A DNA stretch of 64,000 nucleotides from Prinia subflava (lineage: Eukaryota; Chordata; Aves; Passeriformes; Cisticolidae): assembly GCF_021018805.1 (NCBI RefSeq), contig NC_086248.1, positions 51,527,485 through 51,591,484 on the forward strand, in the 5' to 3' direction. The translations under genes were made by a program, and so were the position numbers. Below are positions 48,413 through 61,200 of this stretch, one piece after another. How positions within the stretch are numbered: the first letter of the stretch is position 1; every line of letters begins with the position of its first letter. Below the pieces are notes generated by a model. That model did no database searches, was not told the DNA's origin, and saw nothing but the letters and a program-made list of their open reading frames with translations.

Positions 48413-49389
48413 CTAAGAAGACAGGTTAGGAAGCATAGAAAATGTATTCACCAACAGGCTGAGCACTTTCACTGGGAGGCTGAGCTCCCCTCAAAATGGT
48501 TTATGTTAAAAATATTACAATGTGCATAAAAGCTAATATCTTTCAGACACTATAAGAAGGAAATGTATTTCTCAACAAATAGAGTAATTTACTTTTAGGA
48601 GTCACATTCAAAACCAATGAGGTCCAAGTGACTCAAACATATGCTGAAAAGCTACAGTTCTGTTTTTCTTCCTTAGACTCAAAAGAGAATAATAATACTA
48701 TGATAAGAAGGTTACATATTCATGACACCTCTTCTATAAGAAAGTCTTATTTTCTTCTGTCAAACAAATGATCTTCAGTTACTCCCTCAAGTCCACTGAT
48801 TATGAGTTCCTGGAAACACCAGTAAAAATTATGATGTTTCTCATCCTTAAGGCTTATTCTTAATTAACCAGTACCAAACAGGTCATGCATTGTAAACATT
48901 GATGAGGTTCTGATTCCAGCTGCTGACTGAAATGCCTCTACTCTCTCAGAGTGTTCAGCTGGGACTTTCTGTACTGTCTCAGCCTATGTGCAGATATCAT
49001 GTTTTGTACAAAACATTTTTTACTTAATTTCTCCACAGATTCACAAACACATTTAATTTACTCTTATATTGCTTATGCTTATTTTCTAGTTTATGACATA
49101 TTTGCAGTCTCGTTTTTTCCTTTTAAGTTATTTCACTGGCATTTAGTCTCAGCAGCTAAAGTGCAATTTTTTGTGACCTGAGAAATAAAATTAAGTGCTT
49201 AAATATAATATTGATTTAGTCATATGCACCAGCATACATTCACTGCACTAGAGTCCACATGCAAACAGAGTGTTAAATCTCAGCTCCAGCTTCCATCAGA
49301 AACTCAAAGCCATACCTCATGCATGATGATAGATTCAGAAAAGAAATTAAGGTTTTAATGGGCCTTGGAAACAGCAGCATCTTACTTAC

Positions 49390-49416
49390 CTCTCTCATTT
49401 TGCAAAGGTGTGTATG
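49390..49416 (-). CDS. TRDN: Possible triadin-like coding exon, 27 nt
   Basis: On the minus strand, TTTTTCTCATGCATTCCCCATGAG acts as a plausible acceptor, then 27 open bases, then AGAG|GTAAGTAAG, a full-consensus donor. The phase-1 reading is (A/T)YTPLQNER. It fits the array in length and phase, and the donor is excellent. However, the peptide is not triadin-like in composition, and the acceptor GAG is less common than CAG or TAG. It would lie 977 nt upstream of the 78-nt exon in the transcript. Could equally be a chance or pseudo-exon. Confidence 0.3.
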
Positions 49417-51848
49417 CTCATGGGGAATGCATGAGAAAAACATTGTCTTGAAGATGGCAGTGGGATTTGAGCATCGTGGACTTAATGTTATTGCATCTCA
49501 TCAACTTATGTACAATTGCAGGCAGATAATTTGCAAGCATGTGGTTCAGTTCATCCAGTAATTTTATAAAATATCAAACACGGAGCTACTCAAACTCCAT
49601 GTGTACCTGAACCACTGACAAAATGTTAACACCTTGGTAAAAGTAATGTATTGAAGGTACTTTGCTACAAATGGTAATAATCCTACATTTTCCATATATT
49701 TCCTGTCTTGGCAATAAACCCAAGTGGATATTCACTGATCTCATCACAAAATAACTATGGCCTTAAAATTAATGTTAGGCAAACTTCAGGAAACCAGATG
49801 TTTAGCCATGATTTTCCAAACGCTTTATGTCTGAAAAAAAAGTAATCTTTAAGTTACAAACTGAACTAATGAGCTGCTGATTTCCTTTGTTGCCAACCAG
49901 AATAGAAAAGTTGTATTCATAACCATGTCAACACACGGAAACCTGAGCGACTGAATTTCCAGTTCAGAATGAAAACTAAAAACAACATAGCAATTAATGA
50001 AGAATGAGTAATATTATTTTTCCTTCTACATTCGATCAAAGCACTAGAATAAATATGGGGGGGGAGGGGGTCCATTTTTTTTTCTTTTTCCCTTTTTTTT
50101 CCCTTTCCAAAACTATTTCCCATTTAGAAAAAGTGATAATTTTTTATAACTTGGATGATTTTTTTTTGTATGAGAAAAAGGATAAAGGGCAGTGGCTCAG
50201 AATATTTAGTAGACGAGTAATGATGAAGGATAGTCAATAATTTGGACTGCAGTGTAGTATCTACAGTGTGGGGAATGATCCTTCAGGTCAAATTGTGGGC
50301 TGGCCCTATTATTTTCCTGTGCTGTGCTGTGGCAGCAGTTTTCTAATGACTGCACCAGTGTGTGCATAATGCCAGTATGATACCACTTATTGCTAATGAC
50401 TTGTCAAGTTCTATTTTATAGCTTTGCAAGGTTTAAGCAAATCATTTATTTCATGCAAATTGACCACATGATCCAATATGAGAGTGTTTTAAGTTTAAGC
50501 TTCACAGATCAAAAACTTTCCCTTAGGCCAAAATGTTTGTTCTGAGCAGGTTCCCAGCCACTCTGATAAAAGGCTTCTTTAATGTTCCCATGTCTTATTA
50601 AATGTCTCTCTATTCACTTTGATGGGAATGTAAAGGAGAGCAAATGAATAAATATTTTATCCATTCTTTTGATGAAATATGTTAAAGGGGATAACCTAAG
50701 TCAAAATTCTTTTCTTTTCCTTCTTCTCTTTAACTTATGAAGCACAAGTGGTTTTCTGTAGTACAGACAACTGATAAATGGAAATGAAGATTTGACTTCA
50801 ACAGATCAGACCATTAGTATTAATGAAGTCTACTATCTTGACTCTAGCAGTGGCCAGTTGGACACATATCCATGATGTAAATGAGAGGAAGGCAGGATGT
50901 TTTTACTGCTCTCAGTGGACAATCAGATTAACCCATGAATTACAAGAAGTTATTATCCAGATTACCACTATTATGACTGGACATACACTTATCTCACAGC
51001 TTTAAAAATGCAACACAAAAAGCTCTGCATAGTTATTTGCTTCTCTTTTCAAATGTAGCCTTCACTTTATGGCTACAAGATAAGCCATTAAGGTTCATGA
51101 AAGCTGCTTTAAAAAAGAAATTTAAAATATTAAGTTTTGATTTCTCCAAAAGATATAATTGCAAGCACAAAAATGTTCATGCATTTCTATGTCAATCTGT
51201 CCCTAGAGTTGATCCCCCAACACTTCCACGTGTCATCTGTCAGTGCAGTTGTGCTATAGGTGTCTCCTTCATATATGATATTGTAAAGAGCTAACAACAA
51301 TTTACATCTGATGAAAACTGAAAGAGTGAAATATATAAGATTTAAGCTCATGGGAATGATCTCACCAGGAGAAAAAGTGTCACATTAAGACACGAATACC
51401 TTCTATCACAGCTTGAAAGGAAAGAAATAGGCTGCAAGGATGTGTAGAAGGTTTAGGGCTCTAGCATGAATACTTAATTGAAAATCAGCTACAGTCCTCA
51501 AGCTCTGGGAAACTTCTGTCATAAATGTTTATCAAGTTGCCTGAGATGTCCTGAAGAAATTAATCCTGACTTGGTCTATTAATATTTTAGATTTTTTTAT
51601 TGAATGATAAGGAATACAAGGCAAACTTTAATTACCTTACTTTTCTCAATCTAGGAAATGTCTTTCTATGTGTGTCAAAAATGTCATGTTTGAATATTGT
51701 GTATAAATTGAATTCTTATGATAATATCAAATTATGTGAGTTTTCTTTCTTTCCTGATCTTATGAGTTCAACTTGTCTGCAGTGAGCTTAATAAAGTGTC
51801 TAAAAATGTCTTTCTAGATAAGAAGATAAAATATTTTTAAATTGATGA

Positions 51849-51872
51849 TTGATGATGATGATGATGATGATG
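51849..51872. repeat. (GAT)n microsatellite
   Basis: Seven to eight GAT units. Confidence 0.95.
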
Positions 51873-53724
51873 CAGGCGTTTCAGACTGGTGAATATTCCA
51901 ATTGGATATGGAGAGAAATAATGCCATCACAGAGTGCAATATATGCAAATACCATTCTGTATTCTGTTCACTGTTCACTTCCTCATATCCATATACCAGT
52001 TACTTGAACAGCAGAAACCCTACAGTCCAACATCACCAACACTGTTACAATTTCTCAGTGCAGCAAAATGTCTTCAGATAAATCTCATTCTGCTCAGATA
52101 TGACATCATTCTCTAGTGATAGTAAAAATAATTCAAATAAAGTAACTGTCTTTGCAGAGTTATTTGTTATGAAAAGTAAATTCCAATCAAATGTTTAATG
52201 AATGTTGGAAAAAGGCATGGATCAGCAGAATGAGGCAAGACTGCCAAATATGCTTTTAGAGGACTGAAAATGTAATGGAGTCCAGCCATTTTGACCAGGC
52301 TTCCAGTTTTGACGTGCAAGATGCTGCAAGTTAAAAGCGAGTCTCTTCCCAGCTTTCAGTCATTACTCTCCAGACATTAGGCTGTGACTGTCCTGGAGAA
52401 GGGTTTCTCTGCTTATTATGTGTGCATGAAAAACCAAGAGCAAACTGTTTTTCTTTAAGAAAGAACACCTGAGGATCAAGAGGTGAGATTGTGTAACTGT
52501 ACTGAACAATGTAAATGCTGATTTTCTGGAATGCATTACTTAAAATAAAATATCGATGCCCCATATAGGCATTCTTTCCTAAGGAACACTGTGACACAAG
52601 GATTTTATGCACACTGGCAATTATATGGTGCCCAGGAACATTACTGGGCTCTGGAATTCAGACAACATATCCTGCAACGTGTTTTTGGATAGCCTCTGAC
52701 AACTTTGACTTGTGCCAAGCAGCAGTGTCTCAAAAAATTCATTGGCTCAGTTCAGGAATTGGCAGGGGCCAGGGACAACTCCCAGTAGACAGCTGAGATA
52801 CATCCAGCCCATTTTGTCCTTGAGGAAGTGTACTGAAGGTAGATCTCTCTATGAGAGAAAAAATCACCTTCAGAGAGAGAACAGTTGAGCTGAGTTTGAG
52901 TTTAGTAATCTCCACGTGGCCACATAACAAAATTACGTCAAATCGGAAAAAAACGGTCTAAACAGGATTTTAATGACTTATTTGGGACCGAATTTTTGAC
53001 AGGGGAAAATGGAACTAATGGATAATAAAATGAGACTTTTAGGAAAGTGTATTTTAGTAGCCAAAATATATTTCTGTTTTTTAATTGCACTCAGGATATG
53101 GCTCTTTATTAAAAGACTCCAATGGAGTCTTTTCAATTTTAGCATTATGTCACACTGACTATCAGCCAGTTTCTTTTACAATGCATAAGAAAAGAAGAAA
53201 AGGAGAGGCTACATGAGTAATGATAAATCTGTCTATCTATATGTTCCACTATATCTATGTATTTAAAATCCATTAACAATATCAAAAAAAATTTTGGAAC
53301 TCTTCATAGAGTCTAACTTAATGAGTAAAGCACATTATTGTGAGATATTACCTCAACACACAGACAATGAAACTAGGCCTATAGAAATAACCTAACAACC
53401 TTGGGAGTTCATCCATCTATTAAGCTGAAAGCAAGGACCAGTAAGTTAAAACTGAGGGTGCAGGAAGGAAGGATGCAGACTAATGTTCTAAATGCTCTTT
53501 TGAAAGGGAGCAAGGGGAAGGATTAAATTTCTCTTCTCAAGGCACCAAACAATAAGTAGCAGCAACTTGATAGCCTTATATATTTAATACATAAAGATTT
53601 GAGTTCATCCTTTGTTGTTGATGATGGATTCCTATATATGTTTTAATGTTGTAATAATATAATATAGTTTTTATACATGTGCAAGCATGAACATATAAGG
53701 CATATCAATATTTATTTAGAATTA

Positions 53725-53790
53725 ATCACAGTAAGATTAAGGTTGGAAGAGACCTTGAAAATCATGTATTTCCAAATTCCTACCATGGTT
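53725..53790 (-). repeat. Very short CR1 LINE tail
   Basis: AATCACAGTAAGATTAAGGT followed by TGGAAGAGACCTTGAAAATC is the reverse complement of a CR1 3' end. Only about 60 bp are recognisable. Confidence 0.65.
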
Positions 53791-55677
53791 TAGTGATGTT
53801 TCCAAACAGAAAATCCTGGTTTTGGTAATTAAACAGGTGTGAGAATCATTGTTGCAGACTCCTGGAGGTTGAGTGAACATCAGTTGCTGTGTTTTCACTG
53901 ATACCAAATCCAATTAAAGTCACAGTTGGGAATTTTTTTTATATACTTCTTTCTTTTCCCATGCATTTGTAACTCACACAATGCAAGTGTACAAATGAGG
54001 CAGGCAAGTGAGGTGTGGGTAGAGTTATTGTTGGTTTGGGGTTTTTTTCCTGTTTTAACTTAAAGTGGATACTGTGGGTCATGGAACATATTTCAGCTGC
54101 ATAACAGACCTTGCAGTTTAATTTATTTACAAAATTATATCTGTTGAGAACTCTCTCACATGGATTTTTGCCACAAAATCCCTCTTTAACTCAATCCATA
54201 TTTGTGAAAACTGTTCTAATTTTTGTGTTCAGAAGACTGAAGTCATCAAGGAGTAATGAGCTAAGTGTTAACAGGTTTGGCATTATATGTTAAGTAAGAA
54301 GTCACACAGCCTTTCCTGACATTAAAATATAATTGAATGGAAAAAACTGAAAATTGAATTTGCTACCTCCACTTCCTCCCATTATTTATCATGGGCAGTT
54401 AGCAGGTAAAAATAAACCTACATGTTATGTTTAGAAATATTGAAAGATGGATCTCAAAGAACTAAGTACGAGGACAGTAAAAATTATGGGTTGCTGTGTG
54501 GTAATGATAGATTATTATATGCATAGTGGAGTACAAAATGATTGTAAAGGCAGATTATAAAATGAAAAGACATATTGAGTCTTTCTCTCTCTCTCCCCAA
54601 ATAACCTTTAATAAATTGGTATCATAAGCAGTAACCCCTGGCATAATTAATATGAATATCAGGAGTTGGCAGAGATGTTATTTTTTTTCACAATATGAAG
54701 TATCCAATTAAAACAGAAAAGAAAACACTGCAACTAAATACTTGCAGCTAACAATTAAACAGAACAGAGGGACTTTATAAGCTGTTATGATGAAAAGTAA
54801 TAGACACTGCCTATGCCATGTGAGCACTGCTTTGTAATTGATGTTCTTTGTATTTGGTTTATCTGCACATATCATTGTTTCAACTATCCCTAGTCCAACT
54901 ATATCTAAGAAACATTCAGTGCTCTAGTCAGAAAAGCTAAAAGTGATGCTACAAGAATGCTACTTTATATTATCTTCAAGAAAGAGCGCATATGCCAGTT
55001 TTTGCAAAACAAAAACTGCTTAACATGGATAAAATCAAATTACAGATAAAATTACAAATTGTGATAATCTCTCACAATTACAGATATTTGAGAACAATGA
55101 ATATATTTAATATAGAAATCACTGGAAGTCAAACTAAATCCAAGTATCTCTGTTTCCAAGCCACAAAGTTTTTCATATCTCTGAGTCTTTTTTTGCTAAA
55201 ATGAGACAAACAAGAAGTTAATGTTGTCTTTTCTATACTTTATAATCACTTAAGATAGTGTATCTATAGCCATTTTTCAGAAGTTAGAATTTCAGTAATG
55301 CAGTCTGAAGTTAGAGGGAAAATAATTGAGAGGTTTTATTTGATCAAATGTCAGAGGAGGGCCCAAAGGTGCAGAGATGTTGGCTTTTAACTCCATTTTA
55401 TTCACTGCCACTGAAATCACTGGGAGCTAAGTGCCATGGCTATAGTTATGAGAAGCACTGGAAGAAAAACCTGCAATATTGGAGATAATGATTATTTTAA
55501 ACCAATCATACGTTGGTAACTACTGATTCTTCTTTCACTTTAGTTTTGCCAGGGAAGATGCTCTATCCTTTAAAGAAGTTATTTTTAGGATAAAGGATCC
55601 TGGGATTCACTGTCATGAGTTTTAACTCTTGTATTCAAGGCATCCCCCATGATTTTTGGGTAAATTACTTAACTTAC

Positions 55678-55707
55678 CATGTCTTTCCATTGGACCTATA
55701 GATGGAT
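55678..55707 (-). CDS. TRDN: Probable triadin-like coding exon, 30 nt
   Basis: The minus strand has a very strong polypyrimidine tract (TTTTTTGGGTTTTTTTAAATTTCTGTTAG), 30 open bases, and the donor CATG|GTAAGTT. In phase 1 it reads (D/N)PSIGPMERH. Splice signals are as good as in the best exons, and length and phase match the array. The peptide is not recognisably triadin, but this region of the protein between the last membrane-proximal segment and the PPPL exon is poorly conserved. It would be the most 5' exon in the window; no exon with the expected cysteine-containing luminal motif was found upstream to 64 kb. Confidence 0.5.
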
Positions 55708-56565
55708 CTAACAGAAATTTAAAAAAACCCAAAAAAACATTGTGAACATATAGCAACTAAAAATCCCAAATCTTAAATTCTATTAAAGTGGAAATTCTAA
55801 AGGCTGAGCTTTTGTTCTGATGCAAACCTGTTTAAGTTTCTTTTCTTTGAATCATTGGGGTGGGGAATATCTTCCAAATTTATTCAAGAAAATATTCCTC
55901 TCTGCATTTCTTCTTTTCCCCTTTCACTCACTCCCAAAACCCTATAGCAACTGGAATGCACATTTTTAAAGTGGCATGACTGTCTCCTTGATTGAGTCAA
56001 CAGCTGTTCCAGATAATTTAATTTGAAATCTTATAGAAAACTTGTCATTTTAAGTCTTCATTTGAACAAACTTCTTGCCTTGACATTTGCAGCATATTTC
56101 TTGAATGTATGTAGGCTCTCTCTCTACAAGACATTTAAAAGTTAACTTTCAGACAGTTATATCTAGATAAGTCACCCAAGGGATCCATTTATAGTAAATG
56201 GAGAGAAATTGGTACCTTCAAAGGGTGATTCATCTTTTCTATCTTAGGCATCTTTCTTAGGATGAAATTGTCCTCTAGAGGCCTCCATTTCATACCACTG
56301 GCTATAAAGACAGCTAAAGGTTAAAGCTGGGCAATTAACTTTTGGGTATCTAAGTGAAGTTCAATGAATTGCAAACATTTTATTTTGCAGTTGTCCATAA
56401 AGACGATGTTTCATGCCACCAAAATATTCCAGGACTAAAAGAGCCATGCAGGATTTTTCACACTGTAAATACTGTCTGGTAACACAGTATTTGCTCCCCA
56501 AACCGCCTGCAATTATATGACTGAATCTCACATATAGAAAGGATTTTGGTTTTAAGCCTAACCAA

Positions 56566-56597
56566 AATAATAATAATAATAATACTATAATAATAAA
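56566..56597. repeat. (AAT)n microsatellite
   Basis: About five AAT units, an ACT interruption, then three more. Confidence 0.93.
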
Positions 56598-57479
56598 AAA
56601 CACCATTCTTTTGGTATAATGTGCGTGGGCATTGAACACCTTTTGAATCAGTTATTTACTTTGTCAGATAATACTGGGTGTATTGAAGGACAAAGTGAAA
56701 CAATAGGAATGAAGGTGAATTGTCAGAGGAAGGAATAAAAGTTCCTGATGAAGGAAAAATAAAGTCATTTTGACTCATTATAGGTGTATGTCATAAATTG
56801 TTCATCTTTTTGACAGGTCAGATACATGCAGAAAAAAAACTGACATCAAAAGAAAGATGCACCTGAAGAGACAATGGTGAATAGAATTGATCTGCCACAG
56901 TTTACAGTCCCAGTGGCTGCAGATGAGATGCATCAGTAGGTGGGCATAAAGCAAGGCAGGGTGAGCATGTGTTGCTTAGGGCAAAGCTGAACTCCTCTGT
57001 CTACTGCATTTCATGTTCACAGAGAAGAAGAGCTGAGGAATTTGTGCTAAGCTGAAATGCTTCATGATGGAATGTATCCCATCAAAGTACTTGGAGATCC
57101 TTTCTATGCTCTTTTTCTCCATGTGATATGGTAAAATGGTACCATTACTGATGAAAGTGAACCTCCTCATTTTCCAGTAGAGTCAGCATAGAATTCTATA
57201 TCAGGATGAGAAGACCAACTTCTGGTTTCACAACAGAAGTATAGGTTTTTCATTTTTTAACAAAAAAATGCAGGAGAAAACTGGAAGCTCTTCAGAACAC
57301 ATTTTTTTCCTTCTTCTTGATATTTCAGTGTATTCAGCATCGGGAGGTGTTTAAAGGCACATTGCATGGATGTCAGCTATTTTCCATGTCATCAAAGTTG
57401 AGAGAGATTCAATGTATGGTGATTAACTTCCCTAAAATTTTTCAGAATTATATTCTAAAGGTAACAGATTCATTAGTTC

Positions 57480-58250
57480 ATTCATAATTTTTGAGTTATT
57501 CAACCTGGGCTTGTAAAACTGTCTGAAGGAGAACCTTGTGGGTTATCATGACTCATCAAAGACAGATGTTCACTTGCAACACATGTAGGATTCCTGCTGT
57601 ACTGAAATGGTTGGCATTTAAGATGCTGTTTGCAGTCTGGTTTAAGCAACTCTGTGATGGAGCCTTGACTCCAGCTTTCTCTGACAACCTCCCAATATTC
57701 ATTCCAAGTGGGCCAACCCTGCTTCCATCTCCTGTCTATTTCCTGCTTACACTTGAGTAATGACAGGAGTTCCTTGTTCATCTGTCCAAGCCTCTTGCCC
57801 TCTTTGGTTTCTTGCTCATTGAGGTGCACCTTTCTTGAGCCTGGAGGAAGTGTCCTTGAATATCAATCAGGTCTCTTGGAACCCTTTTCCCACAGGATCT
57901 GTTTCTGTGGGATCCTTCCAAGAATATCCCTAAAGAGGCTCAGGTCAGCTGTCCTGAAATCCATGGCTGCAATTTTACTCACTGCCTGCTCCCTCCTTGC
58001 CCAGTGCTGAACTCCACAATCTCATGGCCTCAGGGCCAAGGCAGCCCCCCAACCTTCCCCTGTCTGACAAGGCCCTCCCTGTCTGTCACTGTGAGGTAAC
58101 AAGAACACCATTCCTTGAGGGATCCTCCACTACCTGTGACAAGAGGTTGTCAACAATGCTCTACAGCAGCTTCCTGCACTGTTTGTGCCTCATTGTGTTA
58201 CTTCTCCAGTAGATATCAGGGTAGTTACATTCCTTCATAAGAACTTGTGC
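57480..58250 (-). repeat. Internal CR1 ORF2 fragment (endonuclease end to RT linker)
   Basis: On the minus strand, in shifting frames, this matches the CR1 ORF2 stretch from the end of the AP endonuclease to the region before the reverse transcriptase. Visible pieces are DNLLSQVVEDPSRN (about 58150), a block where the endonuclease SDH-containing motif should be (now GPEAMRLWSS), a DFRTADLSLFRDILGRIP-like block (about 57900-57970), and a basic linker with [10 protein letters not shown] and [10 protein letters not shown] (57700-57760). Several frameshifts and stops. The CR1 3' end is missing, which is unusual for a LINE copy. Confidence 0.8.
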
Positions 58251-61200
58251 CTGTGCCTTTCAGGCTGCTTCAAGCTGCTTCTGGAATGCTTCCAATTTTT
58301 AAGTTACTTGATACATTAGTATCTGTTGTAATTATTCTTACTGGAAATCACTTATGACAATGAATCATTAAATGCAATTAGTATTTTGCAAAGCCACTTG
58401 TTAAACTTATTTTTACCTTTTAAATAGGAAAAGTTTTGTTTACTAATAGCTGTTTAGGAGGGTTTTTTGGCATTTAACTTTTGCCTTTATTTTCTGAATA
58501 GCTTACTTTTCAAAACTAAAGTAGCTGAGTCTTTTGATGATCCTCCATTGAAATCATCCTTCATTTTTAAATTTGTTTACTGAACTATGAGAAATGTTTA
58601 TGCTACTAAATAGTAGTAATGATACATAATGCAAGTATGAGAATAATTTTGTTACTCTAATCTTCTTACCTTCACAGTTTAAATTAGTTTGTTTCCATTA
58701 AAATCAATGATTTAGACTCATTTACATCAGCAAAGGTTTTTGGCTTTCTCTTGTATCACATCATTTTGACCCTCAGAATGCCTTGCAGTGAACTATCAAA
58801 GAAAGATATCCATTCCTTTCTGCAGAAGCAGAATATCACACATTCCCTTTGTAGCTGTTTCCAAGAGAGGGAGTAGTTTGAAATTTTTTGGCCAAGTTAC
58901 AATGAAGTGCCATAAGAGTGTTGACAGATGCAGCTTTGTGTGCCAGCATCTGGCTCTGATTCACAGGGAGATGATGTAAACTGGGAATAAGGGATAGTTA
59001 TTTTGCCTCTGTGGGATGGTGTTAGGATTGTATGCTGATAACATCCCCTTTGAGAGATCAATGTCATTTCAGAGTTTGATGAAATAGACAGGATTTGGGG
59101 TGGGGGGCCCTCATAGACAAGAATCTTGTTAAAATAAGATCAGTGAATATCCTCTTATAGTTTCTCATAGCTGAATAGAAGTTTAAAGATGCAATATTTA
59201 GCTCCAAATGATAATGTTTATTGTAAGAATTGCTCATTAATAAATTAGTTAGAAAATTTTTTAACTCAAACTGAATTTCTAGTTTCTCATACATGTATTT
59301 AAGATTACTGTTCATTAATTCTTTCATTTTAAACTCTCTCAAGATATTACTAGAGAAATAAATACTTCTGTAGATCAATCATTTCCACTTATGCCATCCA
59401 CAGAAAGAAAAGGGTTGGAAATGATTTCATCATATAAACAGATTTTTGATAAACTGATGGACAATTAACTATTATCTCTGAAGAAGAATCCAGATGAGTC
59501 TTTTCAAATTTGGGGTTACAATATTTCCCTCAGCAGGCAGTAAAACAAGTAAAAAATTTAAAAAGTAAAACTGGAAAAGTCTCATTGCCTCCCATATTTT
59601 TCTTTTTCTTTTCACTTAAACAAATATCTGGCTGATTTGTTTTCTACCTTTGGAGACAGGGCTATTGAGTCATTCGCACCAGAAAGCATCTCTCCATTGG
59701 AAAAAATAATATTCTTCAGCATTTGATCTCAAATGTGAAAGCCCATAACTCAGTTGAAAGTTTTTCATGCTGAATTTCTCCAAACAGCAAGCTAATAATA
59801 TGCTACTTTCTTATTTATTATGACTGACTTTTATTTCTTCTTCTAATTGCACTTCATTAAATATATCCCCAAAGAAAGTATATCAAAGTTGTCTCCATGT
59901 AAATGTAATGTAACAAGTTGAAATGTTACTCCCTGTCATTGAGATACCCACAACACGTCCTAGTCTAATCAAGTAGGAGTGACACTTAAAAATAGTTCAA
60001 GAGCCTAAAGCTATCTGAACAGAGGAGGGCAAGTATTTAGTTCCAGTGCTACAGCCCACCCACGGCAAATACAGGCATTTCTACTTTCAAAATTAGTCTT
60101 TATTATTTTAAGGTTTGGGTTTTTTTTTTTTTTGTTGGTGGTGTTTTTTTGTTTGTTTGTTTTTTGCAGTTATATAGTTCATGATCTTTCAATATTGGTT
60201 ACCTTTATACCAGTATCTGGATTTTTTTTTTGATATTAAATGGCAAGTATCACACTGACAGTCTTGAAATTCTCTTGCTGTACTGTGTAATAACAGTAAC
60301 CCTTTCTCTTTGACAGAATATTTCTTGACAGTGGGGAAGAGGTAAACCTTGGAAGAAAATTGGACACATGAAGGATTTTCAGCCTACACTTTACAGGACC
60401 AAGAAGTCTCTAAGATTCCCCATGGATTCTCATTACAATTGGCCTTAATTTCTTCATATTTGTTAGAGGGGTGCGGTTTCATGAGCATATGTGCAAAAGG
60501 TGAAGTTTCAATGATCGTTTTACTGAGAAGATGGAGTGACTGCTTTACCCTGTAGGATAGTCTCTTGTAAATGCACACATACCAGAAATCCTGGCGAATT
60601 TCTCCAAGTCTTATATCTTTTTTCAACAGTATAAGTAAAATTGTCTACATCACATTGGCTTTTGTATTGTTTTTGGGACTGGCTTTGAGACCCCGGCATG
60701 GAAATACACAATGAACATATATGGGTACACTGATAAAAGGAACTGATATAGCCACATTCTTTGCAGTTCAGCTGTTATTGGAAACAGCTATGTAGTGGTA
60801 CAAGCTCCATAGGGCAATTGTGTGCTTCAGTGCTAAAGTTTTAGAAAGTTTATATTGTGAATAATACTACATCTGTGCTCCCACTGTCTTTGTTGCCAAT
60901 TAGGCAACTGTAAAGATCATCCAGCAGTGAGTTGAGTGTGCTGTGAAATACAAGTGGTTTAACCAAAACCAGAACAGTAAAACTATGCAGGCAAAATAAA
61001 CTTTGAAGTGATTAAAAAGAAAACAAAATCGCATCACAAGTAGACAATATGCCTGTGAGAAAAAAAAAGTGCATTTTATGACTAAATACCCAAGACATGC
61101 TTATCACTCCTAATTCAACATGCTGAGGTGGCATGCAGAAAGACAGACATGCAAGAATCCAATTTCAGTGCTTGCAAAACAAAAAAGGCATTTCATCAGA

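Larger units (their letters stand above)
11510..55707 (-). other. TRDN: Internal part of a triadin-like gene (exons plus introns)
   Basis: This span contains a series of tiny minus-strand exons, each a multiple of three in length, open in the same phase (one base of a split codon at each end), and flanked by consensus splice sites. Their translations are Lys/Glu/Ala/Pro-rich and lack any globular-domain look. That architecture and composition are characteristic of triadin, whose luminal tail binds calsequestrin through KEKE motifs and joins the ryanodine receptor complex at the junctional sarcoplasmic reticulum. Several peptides resemble, in the same order, parts of human triadin as I remember it: a PPPL-containing exon, then an EKKxEKKK...TxETK exon, then a KKxEKxTA...KK exon, then an EPxKA...KxAA exon. 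The N-terminal transmembrane part and the C-terminal end are not seen. Aspartate beta-hydroxylase/junctate, which also has KE-rich small exons, is the main alternative. Gene identity is inference; the exon structure is seen directly. Confidence 0.7.

Noticed and set aside
51395..51406. 12-nt minus-strand segment after a good pyrimidine tract
   Set aside because: The donor (GTATTC) is poor, so the acceptor alone is not enough.
58675..58682. GAAG|GTAAGAAG donor on the minus strand
   Set aside because: No acceptor gives an open phase-1 exon; the first upstream acceptor yields an immediate stop.
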